From Atopsyche davidsoni (taxonomy: Eukaryota; Arthropoda; Insecta; Trichoptera; Hydrobiosidae), in contig JAILWY010000029.1 in the NCBI GenBank assembly GCA_022113835.1, positions 2,118,001 to 2,182,000 on the forward strand: 64,000 nt of DNA. Reading direction: 5' to 3'. Shown in pieces: positions 45,001-60,000 of this stretch (the first letter of the stretch is position 1; the number at the start of each line of letters is the position of its first letter). The notes beneath the pieces are model-generated. The model was not told where the DNA came from. It did not search any database and saw only the letters and a list, made by a program, of their open reading frames with translations. A program made the position numbers and the translations under genes.

Positions 45001-48000
45001 AACCGTCACAACAACATCTTCTGCCGCACCTGTTGTAACCGACATAACAACACCTTCTACCGCACCTGTTGTAACCGACATAACAACACTTTCTGCCGCA
45101 CCTGTTGTAACCGGCATATCAACGTCTTCTGCCGCATCTGCTGTAACCGACACAACATCACCATCAGGCGCACCAGTAGAAACCGTCCCGACAGCATCTA
45201 CTGCCGCAACTGTTGAAACCGTCACAACAACATCTTCTGCCGCACTTGTTGTAACGGACATAACAACACCTTCTGCCGCACCTGTTGTAACCGACATAAC
45301 AACACCTTCTGCCACTCCTGTTGCAACCGACGTAACAACATTATCAGGCGCACCAGTAGAAACTGTCACGACAGCATCTACTGCCGCAACTGTTGAAACC
45401 GTCACATTAACATCTTCTGCCGCACCTGTTGTAACCGACATAACAACACCTTCTGCCGCACCTGTTGTAACCGGCAGATCAACGTCTTCTGCCGCATCTG
45501 CTGTAACCGACACAACATCACCATCAGGCGCACCAGTAGAAACCGTCCCGACAGAATCTACTGCCGCATCTGTTGAAACCGTCACAACAACATCTTCTGC
45601 CGCACCTGTTGTAACCGACATAACAACACCTTCTGCCACTCCTGTTGCAACCGACATTACAACACCATCAGGCGCACCAGTTGTAACCGTCCCGACAGCA
45701 TCTTCTGCTGCAACTGTTGAAACCGTCACAACAACATCTTCTGCCGCACCTGTTTTAACCGACATAACAACATCTTCTGACGCAACTGTTGTAACCGGCA
45801 TATCAACGTCTTCTGCCGCATCTGTTGTAACCGACACAACATCACCTTTAGGCGCACCAGTAGAAACCGTCCCGACAGCATCTACTGCCGCAACTGTTGA
45901 AACCGTCACAACAACATCTTCTGCCGCACCTGTTGTAACCGACATAACAACACCTTCTGCCGCACCTGTTGTATCGGACATAACAACACCTTCTGCCGCA
46001 CCTGTTGTAACCGGCATATCAACGTCTTCTGCCGCATCTGCTGTAACCGACACATCATCACCTTCAGGCGCACCAGTTGAAACCGTCCCGACAGCATCTA
46101 CTGCCGCAACTGTTGAAACCGTCACAACAACATCTTCTTCCGCATCTGTTGTAACCGACATAACAACACCTTCTGCTACTCCTGTTGCAACCGACATTAC
46201 ATTACCATCAGGCGCACCAGTAGAAACCGTCCCGACAGCATCTACTGCCGCAACTGTTGAAACCGTCACAACAACATCTTCTGCCGCACTTGTTGTAACG
46301 GACATAACAACACCTTCTGCCGCACCTGTTGTAACCGATATAACAACACCTTCTGCCACTCCTGTTGCAACCGACGTAACAACATTATCAGGCGCACCAG
46401 TAGAAACTGTCACGACAGCATCTACTGCCGCAACTGTTGAAACCGTCACATTAACATCTTCTGCCGCACCTGTTGTAACCGACATAACAACACCTTCTGC
46501 CGCACCTGTTGTAACCGACATAACAACACCTTCTGCCGCACCTGTTGTAACTGGCATATCAACGTCTTCTGCCGCATCTGTTGTTACCGACACAACATCA
46601 CCTTCAGGCGCACCAGTAGAAACCGTCCCGACAGCATCTACTGCCGCAACTGTTGAAACCGTCACAACAACATCTTCTGCCGCACCTGTTGTAACGGACA
46701 TAACAACATCTTCTGCCGCACCTGTTGTAACCGGCATAACAACACCTTCTGCCACTCCTGTTGCAACCGACGTAACAACATTATCAGGCGCACCAGTAGA
46801 AACTGTCACGACAGCATCTACTGCCGCAACTGTTGAAACCGTCACATTAACATCTTCTGCCGCACCTGTTGTAACCGACATAACAACACCTTCTGCCGCA
46901 CCTGTTGTAACCGGCATATCAACGTCTTCTGCCGCATCTGCTGTAACCGACACATCATCACCTTCAGGCGCACCAGTTGAAACCGTCCCGACAGCATCTA
47001 CTGCCGCAACTGTTGAAACCGTCACAACAACATCTTCTTCCGCATCTGTTGTAACCGACATAACAACACCTTCTGCTACTCCTGTTGCAACCGACATTAC
47101 ATTACCATCAGGCGCACCAGTTGAAACCGTCCCGACAGCATCTTCTGCCGCAACTGTTGAAACCGTCACAACAACATCTTCTGCCGCACCTGTTGTAACC
47201 GACATAACAACACCTTCTGCCGCACCTGTTGTAACCGACATAACAACACCTTCTGCCGCACCTGTTGTAACTGGCATATCAACGTCTTCTGCCGCATCTG
47301 TTGTAACCGACACAACATCACCTTCAACCGCACCAGTAGAAACCGTCCCGACAGCAACTTCTGCCGCAACTGTTGAAACCGTCACAACAACATCTTCTGC
47401 CGCACCTGTTGTAACGGACATAACAACATCTTCTGCCGCACCTGTTGTAACCGGCATAACAACACCTTCTGCCACTCCTGTTGCAACCGACATAACAACA
47501 TTATCAGGCGCACCGGTAGAAACTGTCACGACAGCATCTACTGCCGCAACTGTTGAAACCGTCACAACAACATCTTCTGCCGCACCTGTTGTAACCGACA
47601 TAACAACACCTTCTGCCGCACCTGTTGTAACCGGCATATCAACGGTTTCTGCCGCATCTGTTGTATCCGACACAACATCACCTTCAGGCGCACCAGTAGA
47701 AACCGTCCCGACAGCATCTACTGCCGCAACTGTTGAAACCGTCACAACAACATCTTCTTCCGCACCTGTTGTAACCGACATTACAACACCTTCTGCTACT
47801 CCTGTTGCAACCGACATAACAACACCATCAGGCGCACCAGTTGAAACCGTCCCGACAGCATCAACTGCCGCAACTGTTGAAACCGTCACAACAACATCTT
47901 CTGCCGCACCTGTTGTAACCGACATAACAACACCTTCTACCGCACCTGTTGTAACCGACATAACAACACTTTCTGCCGCACCTGTTGTAACCGGCATATC

Positions 48001-51000
48001 AACGTCTTCTGCCGCATCTGCTGTAACCGACACAACATCACCATCAGGCGCACCAGTAGAAACCGTCCCGACAGCATCTACTGCCGCAACTGTTGAAACC
48101 GTCACAACAACATCTTCTTCCGCATCTGTTGTAACCGACATAACAACACCTTCTGCTACTCCTGTTGCAACCGACATTACATTACCATCAGGCGCACCAG
48201 TAGAAACCGTCCCGACAGCATCTACTGCCGCAACTGTTGAAACCGTCACAACAACATCTTCTGCCGCACCTGTTGTAACCGACATAACAACACCTTCTGC
48301 TACTCCTGTTGCAACCGACATAATAACACCATCAGGCGCACCAGTTGAAACCGTCCCGACAGCATCAACTGCCGCAACTGTTGAAACCGTCACAACAACA
48401 TCTTCTGCCGCACCTGTTGTAACCGACATAACAACACCTTCTACCGCACCTGTTGTAACCGACATAACAACACTTTCTGCCGCACCTGTTGTAACCGGCA
48501 TATCAACGTCTTCTGCCGCATCTGCTGTAACCGACACAACATCACCATCAGGCGCACCAGTAGAAACCGTCCCGACAGCATCTACTGCCGCAACTGTTGA
48601 AACCGTCACAACAACATCTTCTTCCGCATCTGTTGTAACGGACATAACAACATCTTCTGCCGCACCTGTTGTAACCGGCATAACAACACCTTCTGCCACT
48701 CCTGTTGCAACCGACATAACAACATTATCAGGCGCACCAGTAGAAACTGTCACGACAGCATCTACTGCCGCAACTGTTGAAACCGTCACAACAACATCTT
48801 CTGCCGCACCTGTTGTAACCGACATAACAACACCTTCTGCCGCACCTGTTGTAACCGGCATATCAACGTCTTCTGCCGCATCTGCTGTAACCGACACATC
48901 AACACCTTCAGGCGCACCAGTTGAAACCGTCCCGACAGCATCTACTGCCGCAACTGTTGAAACCGTCACAACAACATCTTCTGCCGCACTTGTTGTAACG
49001 GACATAACAACACCTTCTGCCGCACCTGTTGTAACCGACATAACAACACCTTCTGCCACTCCTGTTGCAACCGACGTAACAACATTATCAGGCGCACCAG
49101 TAGAAACTGTCACGACAGCATCTACTGCCGCAACTGTTGAAACCGTCACATTAACATCTTCTGCCGCACCTGTTGTAACCGACATAACAACACCTTCTGC
49201 CGCACCTGTTGTAACCGGCAGATCAACGTCTTCTGCCGCATCTGCTGTAACCGACACAACATCACCATCAGGCGCACCAGTAGAAACCGTCCCGACAGAA
49301 TCTACTGCCGCATCTGTTGAAACCGTCACAACAACATCTTCTGCCGCACCTGTTGTAACCGACATAACAACACCTTCTGCCACTCCTGTTGCAACCGACA
49401 TAACAACACCATCAGGCGCACCAGTTGAAACCGTCCCGACAGCATCTTCTGCTGCAACTGTTGAAACCGTCACAACAACATCTTCTGCCGCACCTGTTTT
49501 AACCGACATAACAACATCTTCTGACGCAACTGTTGTAACCGGCATATCAACGTCTTCTGCCGCATCTGTTGTAACCGACACAACATCACCTTTAGGCGCA
49601 CCAGTAGAAACCGTCCCGACAGCATCTACTGCCGCAACTGTTGAAACCGTCACAACAACATCTTCTGCCGCACCTGTTGTAACCGACATAACAACACCTT
49701 CTGCCGCACCTGTTGTATCGGACATAACAACACCTTCTGCCGCACCTGTTGTAACCGGCATATCAACGTCTTCTGCCGCATCTGCTGTAACCGACACATC
49801 ATCACCTTCAGGCGCACCAGTTGAAACCGTCCCGACAGCATCTACTGCCGCAACTGTTGAAACCGTCACAACAACATCTTCTTCCGCATCTGTTGTAACC
49901 GACATAACAACACCTTCTGCTACTCCTGTTGCAACCGACATTACATTACCATCAGGCGCACCAGTAGAAACCGTCCCGACAGCATCTACTGCCGCAACTG
50001 TTGAAACCGTCACAACAACATCTTCTGCCGCACTTGTTGTAACGGACATAACAACACCTTCTGCCGCACCTGTTGTAACCGATATAACAACACCTTCTGC
50101 CACTCCTGTTGCAACCGACGTAACAACATTATCAGGCGCACCAGTAGAAACTGTCACGACAGCATCTACTGCCGCAACTGTTGAAACCGTCACATTAACA
50201 TCTTCTGCCGCACCTGTTGTAACCGACATAACAACACCTTCTGCCGCACCTGTTATAACCGGCATATCAACGTCTTCTGCCGCATCTGCTGTAACCGACA
50301 CAACATCACCATCAGGCGCACCAGTAGAAACCGTCCCGACAGAATCTACTGCCGCAACTGTTGAAACCGTCACAATAACATCTTCTGCCGCACCTGTTGT
50401 AACCGACATAACAACACTTTCTGCCACTCCTGTTGCAACCGACATAACAACACCAACAGGCGCACAAGTTGAAACCGTCCCGACAGCATCTTCTGCTGCA
50501 ACTGTTGAAACCGTCACAACAACATCTTCTGCCGCACCTGTTTTAACCGACATAACAACATCTTCTGACGCAACTGTTGTAACCGGCATATCAACGTCTT
50601 CTGCCGCATCTGTTGTAACCGACACAACATCACCTTTAGGCGCACCAGTAGAAACCGTCCCGACAGCATCTACTTCCGCAACTGTTGAAACCGTCACAAC
50701 AACATCTTCTGCCGCACCTGTTGTAACCGACATAACAACACCTTCTGCTACTCCTGTTGCAACCGACATAACAACACCGTCAGGCGCAACAGTTGAAACT
50801 GTCCCGACAGCATCTACTGCCGCAACTGTTGAAACCGTCACAACAACATCTTCTGCCGCACCTGTTGTAACCGACATAACAACACCTTCTGCTACTCCTG
50901 TTGCAACCGACATTACATTACCATCAGGCGCACCAGTAGAAACCGTCCCGACAGCATCTACTGCCGCAACTGTTGAAACCGTCACAACAACATCTTCTGC

Positions 51001-54000
51001 CGCACTTGTTGTAACGGACATAACAACACCTTCTGCCGCACCTGTTGTAACCGATATAACAACACCTTCTGCCACTCCTGTTGCAACCGACGTAACAACA
51101 TTATCAGGCGCACCAGTAGAAACTGTCACGACAGCATCTACTGCCGCAACTGTTGAAACCGTCACATTAACATCTTCTGCCGCACCTGTTGTAACCGACA
51201 TAACAACACCTTCTGCCGCACCTGTTATAACCGGCATATCAACGTCTTCTGCCGCATCTGCTGTAACCGACACAACATCACCATCAGGCGCACCAGTAGA
51301 AACCGTCCCGACAGAATCTACTGCCGCAACTGTTGAAACCGTCACAACAACATCTTCTGCCGCACCTGTTGTAACCGAAATAACAACACTTTCTGCCACT
51401 CCTGTTGCAACCGACATAACAACACCATCAGGCGCACAAGTTGAAACCGTCCCGACAGCATCTTCTGCTGCAACTGTTGAAACCGTCACAACAACATCTT
51501 CTGCCGCACCTGTTTTAACCGACATAACAACATCTTCTGACGCAACTGTTGTAACCGGCATATCAACGTCTTCTGCCGCATCTGTTGTAACCGACACAAC
51601 ATCACCTTTAGGCGCACCAGTAGAAACCGTCCCGACAGCATCTACTTCCGCAACTGTTGAAACCGTCACAATAACATCTTCTGCCGCACCTGTTGTAACC
51701 GACATAACAACACCTTCTGCTACTCCTGTTGCAACCGACATAACAACACCATCAGGCGCAACAGTTGAAACTGTCCCGACAGCATCTACTGCCGCAACTG
51801 TTGAAACCGTCACAACAACATCTTCTGCCGCACCTGTTGTAACCGACATAACAACACCTTCTGCTACTCCTGTTGCAACCGACATTACATTACCATCAGG
51901 CGCACCAGTTGAAACCGTCCCGACAGCATCTTCTGCCGCAACTGTTGAAACCGTCACAACAACATCTTCTGCCGCACCTGTTGTAACCGACATAACAACA
52001 CCTTCTGCCGCACCTGTTGTAACCGACATAACAACACCTTCTGCCACTCCTGTTGCAACCGACGTAACAACATTATCAGGCGCACCAGTAGAAACTGTCA
52101 CGACAGCATCTACTGCCGCAACTGTTGAAACCGTCACAACAACATCTTCTGCCGCACCTGTTGTAACGGACATAACAACACCTTCTGCCGCACCTGTTGT
52201 AACCGACATAACAACACCTTCTGCCGCACCTGTTGTAACTGGCATATCAACGTCTTCTGCCGCATCTGTTGTAACCGACACAACATCACCTTCAGGCGCA
52301 CCAGTAGAAACCGTCCCGACAGCATCTACTGCCGCAACTGTTGAAACCGTCACAACAACATCTTCTGCCGCACCTGTTGTAACCGGCATAACAACACCTT
52401 CTGCCACTCCTGTTGCAACCGACGTAACAACATTATCAGGCGCACCAGTAGAAACTGTCACGACAGCATCTACTGCCGCAACTGTTGAAACCGTCACATT
52501 AACATCTTCTGCCGCACCTGTTGTAACCGACATAACAACACCTTCTGCCGCACCTGTTGTAACCGGCATATCAACGTCTTCTGCCGCATCTGCTGTAACC
52601 GACACATCATCACCTTCAGGCGCATCAGTTGAAACCGTCCCGACAGCATCTACTGCCGCAACTGTTGAAACCGTCACAACTACATCTTCTTCCGCATCTG
52701 TTGTAACCGACATAACAACACCTTCTGCTACTCCTGTTGCAACCGACATTACATTACCATCAGGCGCACCAGTAGAAACCGTCCCGACAGCATCTACTGC
52801 CGCAACTGTTGAAACCGTCACAACAACATCTTCTGCCGCACCTGTTGTAACCGACATAACAACACCTTCTGCTACTCCTGTTGCAACCGACATAATAACA
52901 CCATCAGGCGCTCCAGTTGAAACCGTCCCGACAGCATCTTCTGCCGCAACTGTTGAAACCGTCACAACAACATCTTCTGCCGCACCTGTTGTAACCGACA
53001 TAATAACACCTTCTGCCGCACCTGTTGTAACGGACATAACAACACCTTCTGCCGCACCTGTTGTAACCGGCATATCAACGTCTTCTGCCGCATCTGCTGT
53101 AACCGACACATCATCACCTTCAGGCGCACCAGTTGAAACCGTCCCGACAGCATCTACTGCCGCAACTGTTGAAACCGTCACAACAACATCTTCTTCCGCA
53201 TCTGTTGTAACCGACATAACAACACCTTCTGCTACTCCTGTTGCAACCGACATTACATTACCATCAGGCGCACCAGTTGATACCGTCCCGACAGCATCTT
53301 CTGCCGCAACTGTTGAAACCGTCACAACAACATCTTCTGCCGCACCTGTTGTAACCGACATAACAACACCTTCTGCCGCACCTGTTGTAACCGACATAAC
53401 AACACCTTCTGCCACTCCTGTTGCAACCGACGTAACAACATTATCAGGCGCACCAGTAGAAACTGTCACGACAGCATCTACTGCCGCAACTGTTGAAACC
53501 GTCACAACAACATCTTCTGCCGCACCTGTTGTAACGGACATAACAACATCTTCTGCCGCACCTGTTGTAACCGACATAACAACACCTTCTGCCGCACCTG
53601 TTGTAACTGGCATATCAACGTCTTCTGCCGCATCTGTTGTAACCGACACAACATCACCTTCAGGCGCACCAGTAGAAACCGTCCCGACAGCATCTACTGC
53701 CGCAACTGTTGAAACCGTCACAACAACATCTTCTGCCGCACCTGTTGTAACGGACATAACAACATCTTCTGCCGCACCTGTTGTAACCGGCATAACAACA
53801 CCTTCTGCCACTCCTGTTGCAACCGACGTAACAACATTATCAGGCGCACCAGTAGAAACTGTCACGACAGCATCTACTGCCGCAACTGTTGAAACCGTCA
53901 CATTAACATCTTCTGCCGCACCTGTTGTAACCGACATAACAACACCTTCTGCCGCACCTGTTGTAACCGGCATATCAACGTCTTCTGCCGCATCTGCTGT

Positions 54001-57000
54001 AACCGACACATCAACACCTTCAGGCGCACCAGTTGAAACCGTCCCGACAGCATCTACTGCCGCAACTGTTGAAACCGTCACAACAACATCTTCTGCCGCA
54101 CTTGTTGTAACGGACATAACAACACCTTCTGCCGCACCTGTTGTAACCGACATAACAACACCTTCTGCCACTCCTGTTGCAACCGACGTAACAACATTAT
54201 CAGGCGCACCAGTAGAAACTGTCACGACAGCATCTACTGCCGCAACTGTTGAAACCGTCACATTAACATCTTCTGCCGCACCTGTTGTAACCGACATAAC
54301 AACACCTTCTGCCGCACCTGTTGTAACCGGCATATCAACGTCTTCTGCCGCATCTGCTGTAACCGACACAACATCACCATCAGGCGCACCAGTAGAAACC
54401 GTCCCGACAGAATCTACTGCCGCAACTGTTGAAACCGTCACAACAACATCTTCTGCCGCACCTGTTGTAACCGACATAACAACACTTTCTGCCACTCCTG
54501 TTGCAACCGACATAACAACACCATCAGGCGCACAAGTTGAAACCGTCCCGACATCATCTTCTGCTGCAACTGTTGAAACCGTCACAACAACATCTTCTGC
54601 CGCACCTGTTTTAACCGACATAACAACATCTTCTGACGCAACTGTTGTAACCGGCATATCAACGTCTTCTGCCGCATCTGTTGTAACCGACACAACATCA
54701 CCTTTAGGCGCACCAGTAGAAACCGTCCCGACAGCATCTACTTCCGCAACTGTTGAAACCGTCACAACAACATCTTCTGCCGCACCTGTTGTAACCGACA
54801 TAACAACACCTTCTGCTACTCCTGTTGCAACCGACATAACAACACCATCAGGCGCAACAGTTGAAACTGTCCCGACAGCATCTACTGCCGCAACTGTTGA
54901 AACCGTCACAACAACATCTTCTGCCGCACCTGTTGTAACCGACATAACAACACCTTCTGCTACTCCTGTTGCAACCGACATTACATTACCATCAGGCGCA
55001 CCAGTAGAAACCGTCCCGACAGCATCTACTGCCGCAACTGTTGAAACCGTCACAACAACATCTTCTGCCGCACTTGTTGTAACGGACATAACAACACCTT
55101 CTGCCGCACCTGTTGTAACCGATATAACAACACCTTCTGCCACTCCTGTTGCAACCGACGTAACAACATTATCAGGCGCACCAGTAGAAACTGTCACGAC
55201 AGCATCTACTGCCGCAACTGTTGAAACCGTCACAACAACATCTTCTGCCGCACCTGTTGTAACCGACATAACAACACCTTCTGCCGCACCTGTTGTAACC
55301 GACATAACAACACCTTCTGCCGCACCTGTTGTAACCGGCATATCAACGTCTTCTGCCGCATCTGCTGTAACCGACACAACATCACCATCAGGCGCACCAG
55401 TAGAAAGCGTCCCGACTGAATCTACTGCCGCAACTGTTGAAACCGTCACATTAACATCTTCTGCCGCACCTGTTGTAACCGGAATATCAACGTCTTCTGC
55501 CGCATCTGTTGTATCCGACACAACATCACCTTCAGGCGCACCAGTAGAAACCGTCCCGACAGCATCTACTGCCGCAACTGTTGAAACCGTCACAACAACA
55601 TCTTCTTCCGCACCTGTTGTAACCGACATTACAACACCTTCTGCTACTCCTGTTGCAACCGACATAACAACACCATCAGGCGCACCAGTTGAAACCGTCC
55701 CGACAGCATCTATTGCCGCAACTGTTGAAACCGTCACAACAACATCTTCTGCCGCACCTGTTGTAACGGACATAACAACACCTTCTGCCGCACCTGTTGT
55801 AACCGACATAATAACACCTTCTGCCGCACCTGTTGTAACCGACATAACAACACCTTCTGCCACTCCTGTTGCAACCGACGTAACAACATTATCAGGCGCA
55901 CCAGTAGAAACTGACACGACAGCATCTACTGCCGCAACTGTTGAAACCGTCACAACAACACCTTCTGCCGCACCTGTTGTAACCGACATAACAACACCTT
56001 CTGCCGCACCTGTTGTAACCGACATAACAACACCTTCTGCCACTCCTGTTGCAACCGACGTAACAACATTATCAGGCGCACCAGTAGAAACTGTCACGAC
56101 AGCATCTACTGCCGCAACTGTTGAAACCGTCACAACAACATCTTCTGCCGCACCTGTTGTAACGGACATAACAACACCTTCTGCCGCACCTGTTGTAACC
56201 GACATAACAACACCTTCTGCCGCACCTGTTGAAACCGACATAACAACACCTTCTGCTACTCCTGTTGCAACTGACATAACAACACCATCAAGCGCACCAG
56301 TTGAAACCGTCCCGACAGCATCTACTGCCGCAACTGTTGAAACCGTCACAACAACATCTTCTTCCGCACCTGTTGTAACCGACATAACAACACCTTCTGT
56401 CGCACCTGTTGTAACCGACATAACAACACCTTCTGCCGCACCTGTTGTAACCGACATAACAACACCTTCTGCCACTCCTGTTGCAACCGACGTAACAACA
56501 TTATCAGGCGCACCAGTAGAAACTGTCACGACAGCATCTACTGCCGCAACTGTTGAAACCGTCACAACAACATCTTCTGCCGCACCTGTTGTAACCGGCA
56601 TATCAACGTCTTCTGCCGCACCTGTTGTAACCGGCATAACAACACCTTCTGCCACTCCTGTTGCAACCGTCATAACAACATTATCAGGCGCACCAGTAGA
56701 AACTGTCACGACAGCATCTACTGCCGCAACTGTTGAAACCGTCTCAACAACAACTTCTGCCGCAAGTGTTGTAACCGACATAACAACATCTTCTGCCGCA
56801 CCTGTTGTAACCGGCATATCAACGTCTTCTGCCGCATCTGTTGTAACCGACACAACATCACCTTCAGGCGCACCTGTAGAAACCGTCCCGACAGCATCTA
56901 CTGCCGCAACTGTTGAAACCGTCAAAACAACATCTTCTTCCGCATCTGTTATAACCGACATAACAACACCTTCTGCTACTCCTGTTGCAACCGACATAAC

Positions 57001-60000
57001 AACACCATCAGGCGCACCTGTAGAAACCGTCCCGACAGCATCTACTGCCGCAACTGTTGAACCCTTAACAACAACATCTTCTGCCGCACCTGTTGTAACC
57101 GACATAACAACACGTTCTGCCACTCCTGTTGCAACCGACATAACAACACCTTCTGCCACTCCTGTTGCAACCGACGTAACAACATTATCAGGCGCACCAG
57201 TAGAAACTGTCACGACAGCATCTACTGCCGCAACTGTTGAAACCGTCACAACAACATCTTCTTCCGCATCTGTTGTAACCGACATAACAACACCTTCTGC
57301 CACTCCTGTTGCAACCGACGTAACAACATTATCAGGCGCACCAGTAGAAACTGTCACGACAGCATCTACTGCCGCAACTGTTGAAACCGTCACAACAACA
57401 TCTTCTGCCGCACCTGTTGTAACGGACATAACAACACCTTCTGCCGCACCTGTTGTAACCGACATAATAACACCTTCTGCCGCACCTGTTGTAACCGACA
57501 TAACAACACCTTCTGCCACTCCTGATGCAACCGACGTAACAACATTATCGGGCGCACCAGTAGAAACTGTCACGACTGCATCTACTGCCGCAACTGTTGA
57601 AACCGTCACAACAACATCTTCTGCCGCACCTGTTGTAACGGACATAACAACACCTTCTGCCGCACCTGTTGTAACCGACATAACAACACCTTCTGCTACT
57701 CCTGTTGCAACTGACATAACAACACCATCAAGCGCACCAGTTGAAACCGTCCCGACAGCATCTACTGCCGCAACTGTTGAAACCGTCACAACAACATCTT
57801 CTGCCGCACCTGTTGTAACCGACATAACAACACCTTCTGCCGCACCTGTTGTAACCGACATAACAACACCTTCTGCCGCACCTGTTGTAACCGGCATATC
57901 AACGTCTTCTGCCGCATCTGCTGTAACCGACACAACATCACCATCAGGCGCACCAGTAGAAAGCGTCCCGACTGAATCTACTGCCGCAACTGTTGAAACC
58001 GTCACATTAACATCTTCTGCCGCACCTGTTGTAACCGGAATATCAACGTCTTCTGCCGCATCTGTTGTATCCGACACAACATCACCTTCAGGCGCACCAG
58101 TAGAAACCGTCCCGACAGCATCTACTGCCGCAACTGTTGAAACCGTCACAACAACATCTTCTTCCGCACCTGTTGTAACCGACATTACAACACCTTCTGC
58201 TACTCCTGTTGCAACCGACATAACAACACCATCAGGCGCACCAGTTGAAACCGTCCCGACAGCATCTATTGCCGCAACTGTTGAAACCGTCACAACAACA
58301 TCTTCTGCCGCACCTGTTGTAACGGACATAACAACACCTTCTGCCGCACCTGTTGTAACCGACATAATAACACCTTCTGCCGCACCTGTTGTAACCGACA
58401 TAACAACACCTTCTGCCACTCCTGTTGCAACCGACGTAACAACATTATCAGGCGCACCAGTAGAAACTGTCACGACAGCATCTACTGCCGCAACTGTTGA
58501 AACCGTCACAACATTATCTTCTGCCGCACCTGTTGTAACGGACATAACAACACCTTCTGCCGCACCTGTTGTAACCGACATAACAACACCTTCTGCCGCA
58601 CCTGTTGTAACCGACATAACAACACCTTCTGCTACTCCTGTTGCAACTGACATAACAACACCATCAAGCGCACCAGTTGAAACCGTCCCGACAGCATCTA
58701 CTGCCGCAACTGTTGAAACCGTCACAACAACATCTTCTTCCGCACCTGTTGTAACCGACATAACAACACCTTCTGTCGCACCTGTTGTAACCGACATAAC
58801 AACACCTTCTGCCGCACCTGTTGTAACCGACATAACAACACCTTCTGCCACTCCTGTTGCAACCGACGTAACAACATTATCAGGCGCACCAGTAGAAACT
58901 GTCATGACAGCATCTACTGCCGCAACTGTTGAAACCGTCACAACAATATCTTCTGCCGCAACTGTTGTAACCGGCATAACAACACCTTCTGCCACTCCTG
59001 TTGCAACCGACATAACAACATTATCAGGCGCACCAGTAGAAACTGTCACGACAGCATCTACTGCCGCAACTGTTGAAACCGTCACAACAACATCTTCTGC
59101 CGCAAGTGTTGTAACCGACATAACAACATCTTCTGCCGCACCTGTTGTAACCGGCATATCAACGTCTTCTGCCGCATCTGTTGTAACCGACACAACATCA
59201 CCTTCAGGCGCACCAGTAGAAACCGTCCCGACAGCATCTACTGCCGCAACTGTTGAAACCGTCAAAACAACATCTTCTTCCGCATCTGTTATAACCGACA
59301 TAACAACACCTTCTGCTACTCCTGTTGCAACCGACATAACAACACCATCAGGCGCACCAGTAGAAACCGTCCCGACAGCATCTACTGCCGCAACTGTTAA
59401 ACCCTTAACAACAACATCTTCTGCCGCACCTGTTGTAACCGACATAACAACACGTTCTGCCACTCCTGTTGCTACCGACATAACAACACCTTCTGCCACT
59501 CTTGTTGCAACCGACGTAACAACATTATCAGGCGCACCAGTAGAAACTGTCACGACAGCATCTACTGCCGCAACTGTTGAAACCGTCACAACAACACCTT
59601 CTGCCGCACCTGTTGTAACCGACATAACAACACCTTCTGCCGCACCTGTTGTAACCGACATAACAACACCTTCTGCCACTCCTGTTGCAACCGACGTAAC
59701 AACATTATCAGGCGCACCAGTAGAAACTGTCACGACAGCATCTACTGCCGCAACTGTTGAAACAGTCACAACAACATCTTCTGCCGCACCTGTTGTAACG
59801 GACATAACAACACCTTCTGCCGCACCTGTTTTAACCGACATAACAACACCTTCTGCTACTCCTGTTGCAACTGACATAACAACACCATCAAGCGCACCAG
59901 TTGAAACCGTCCCGACAGCATCTACTGCCGCAACTGTTGAAACCGTCACAACAACATCTTCTTCCGCACCTGTTGTAACCGACATTACAACACCTTCTGT

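Noticed and set aside
55220..58506. Homology between the 2,556-bp period here and the 2,556-bp period at 12.5-17.7 kb
   Set aside because: The marker variants differ, so the shared figure of 71 units is probably coincidence.
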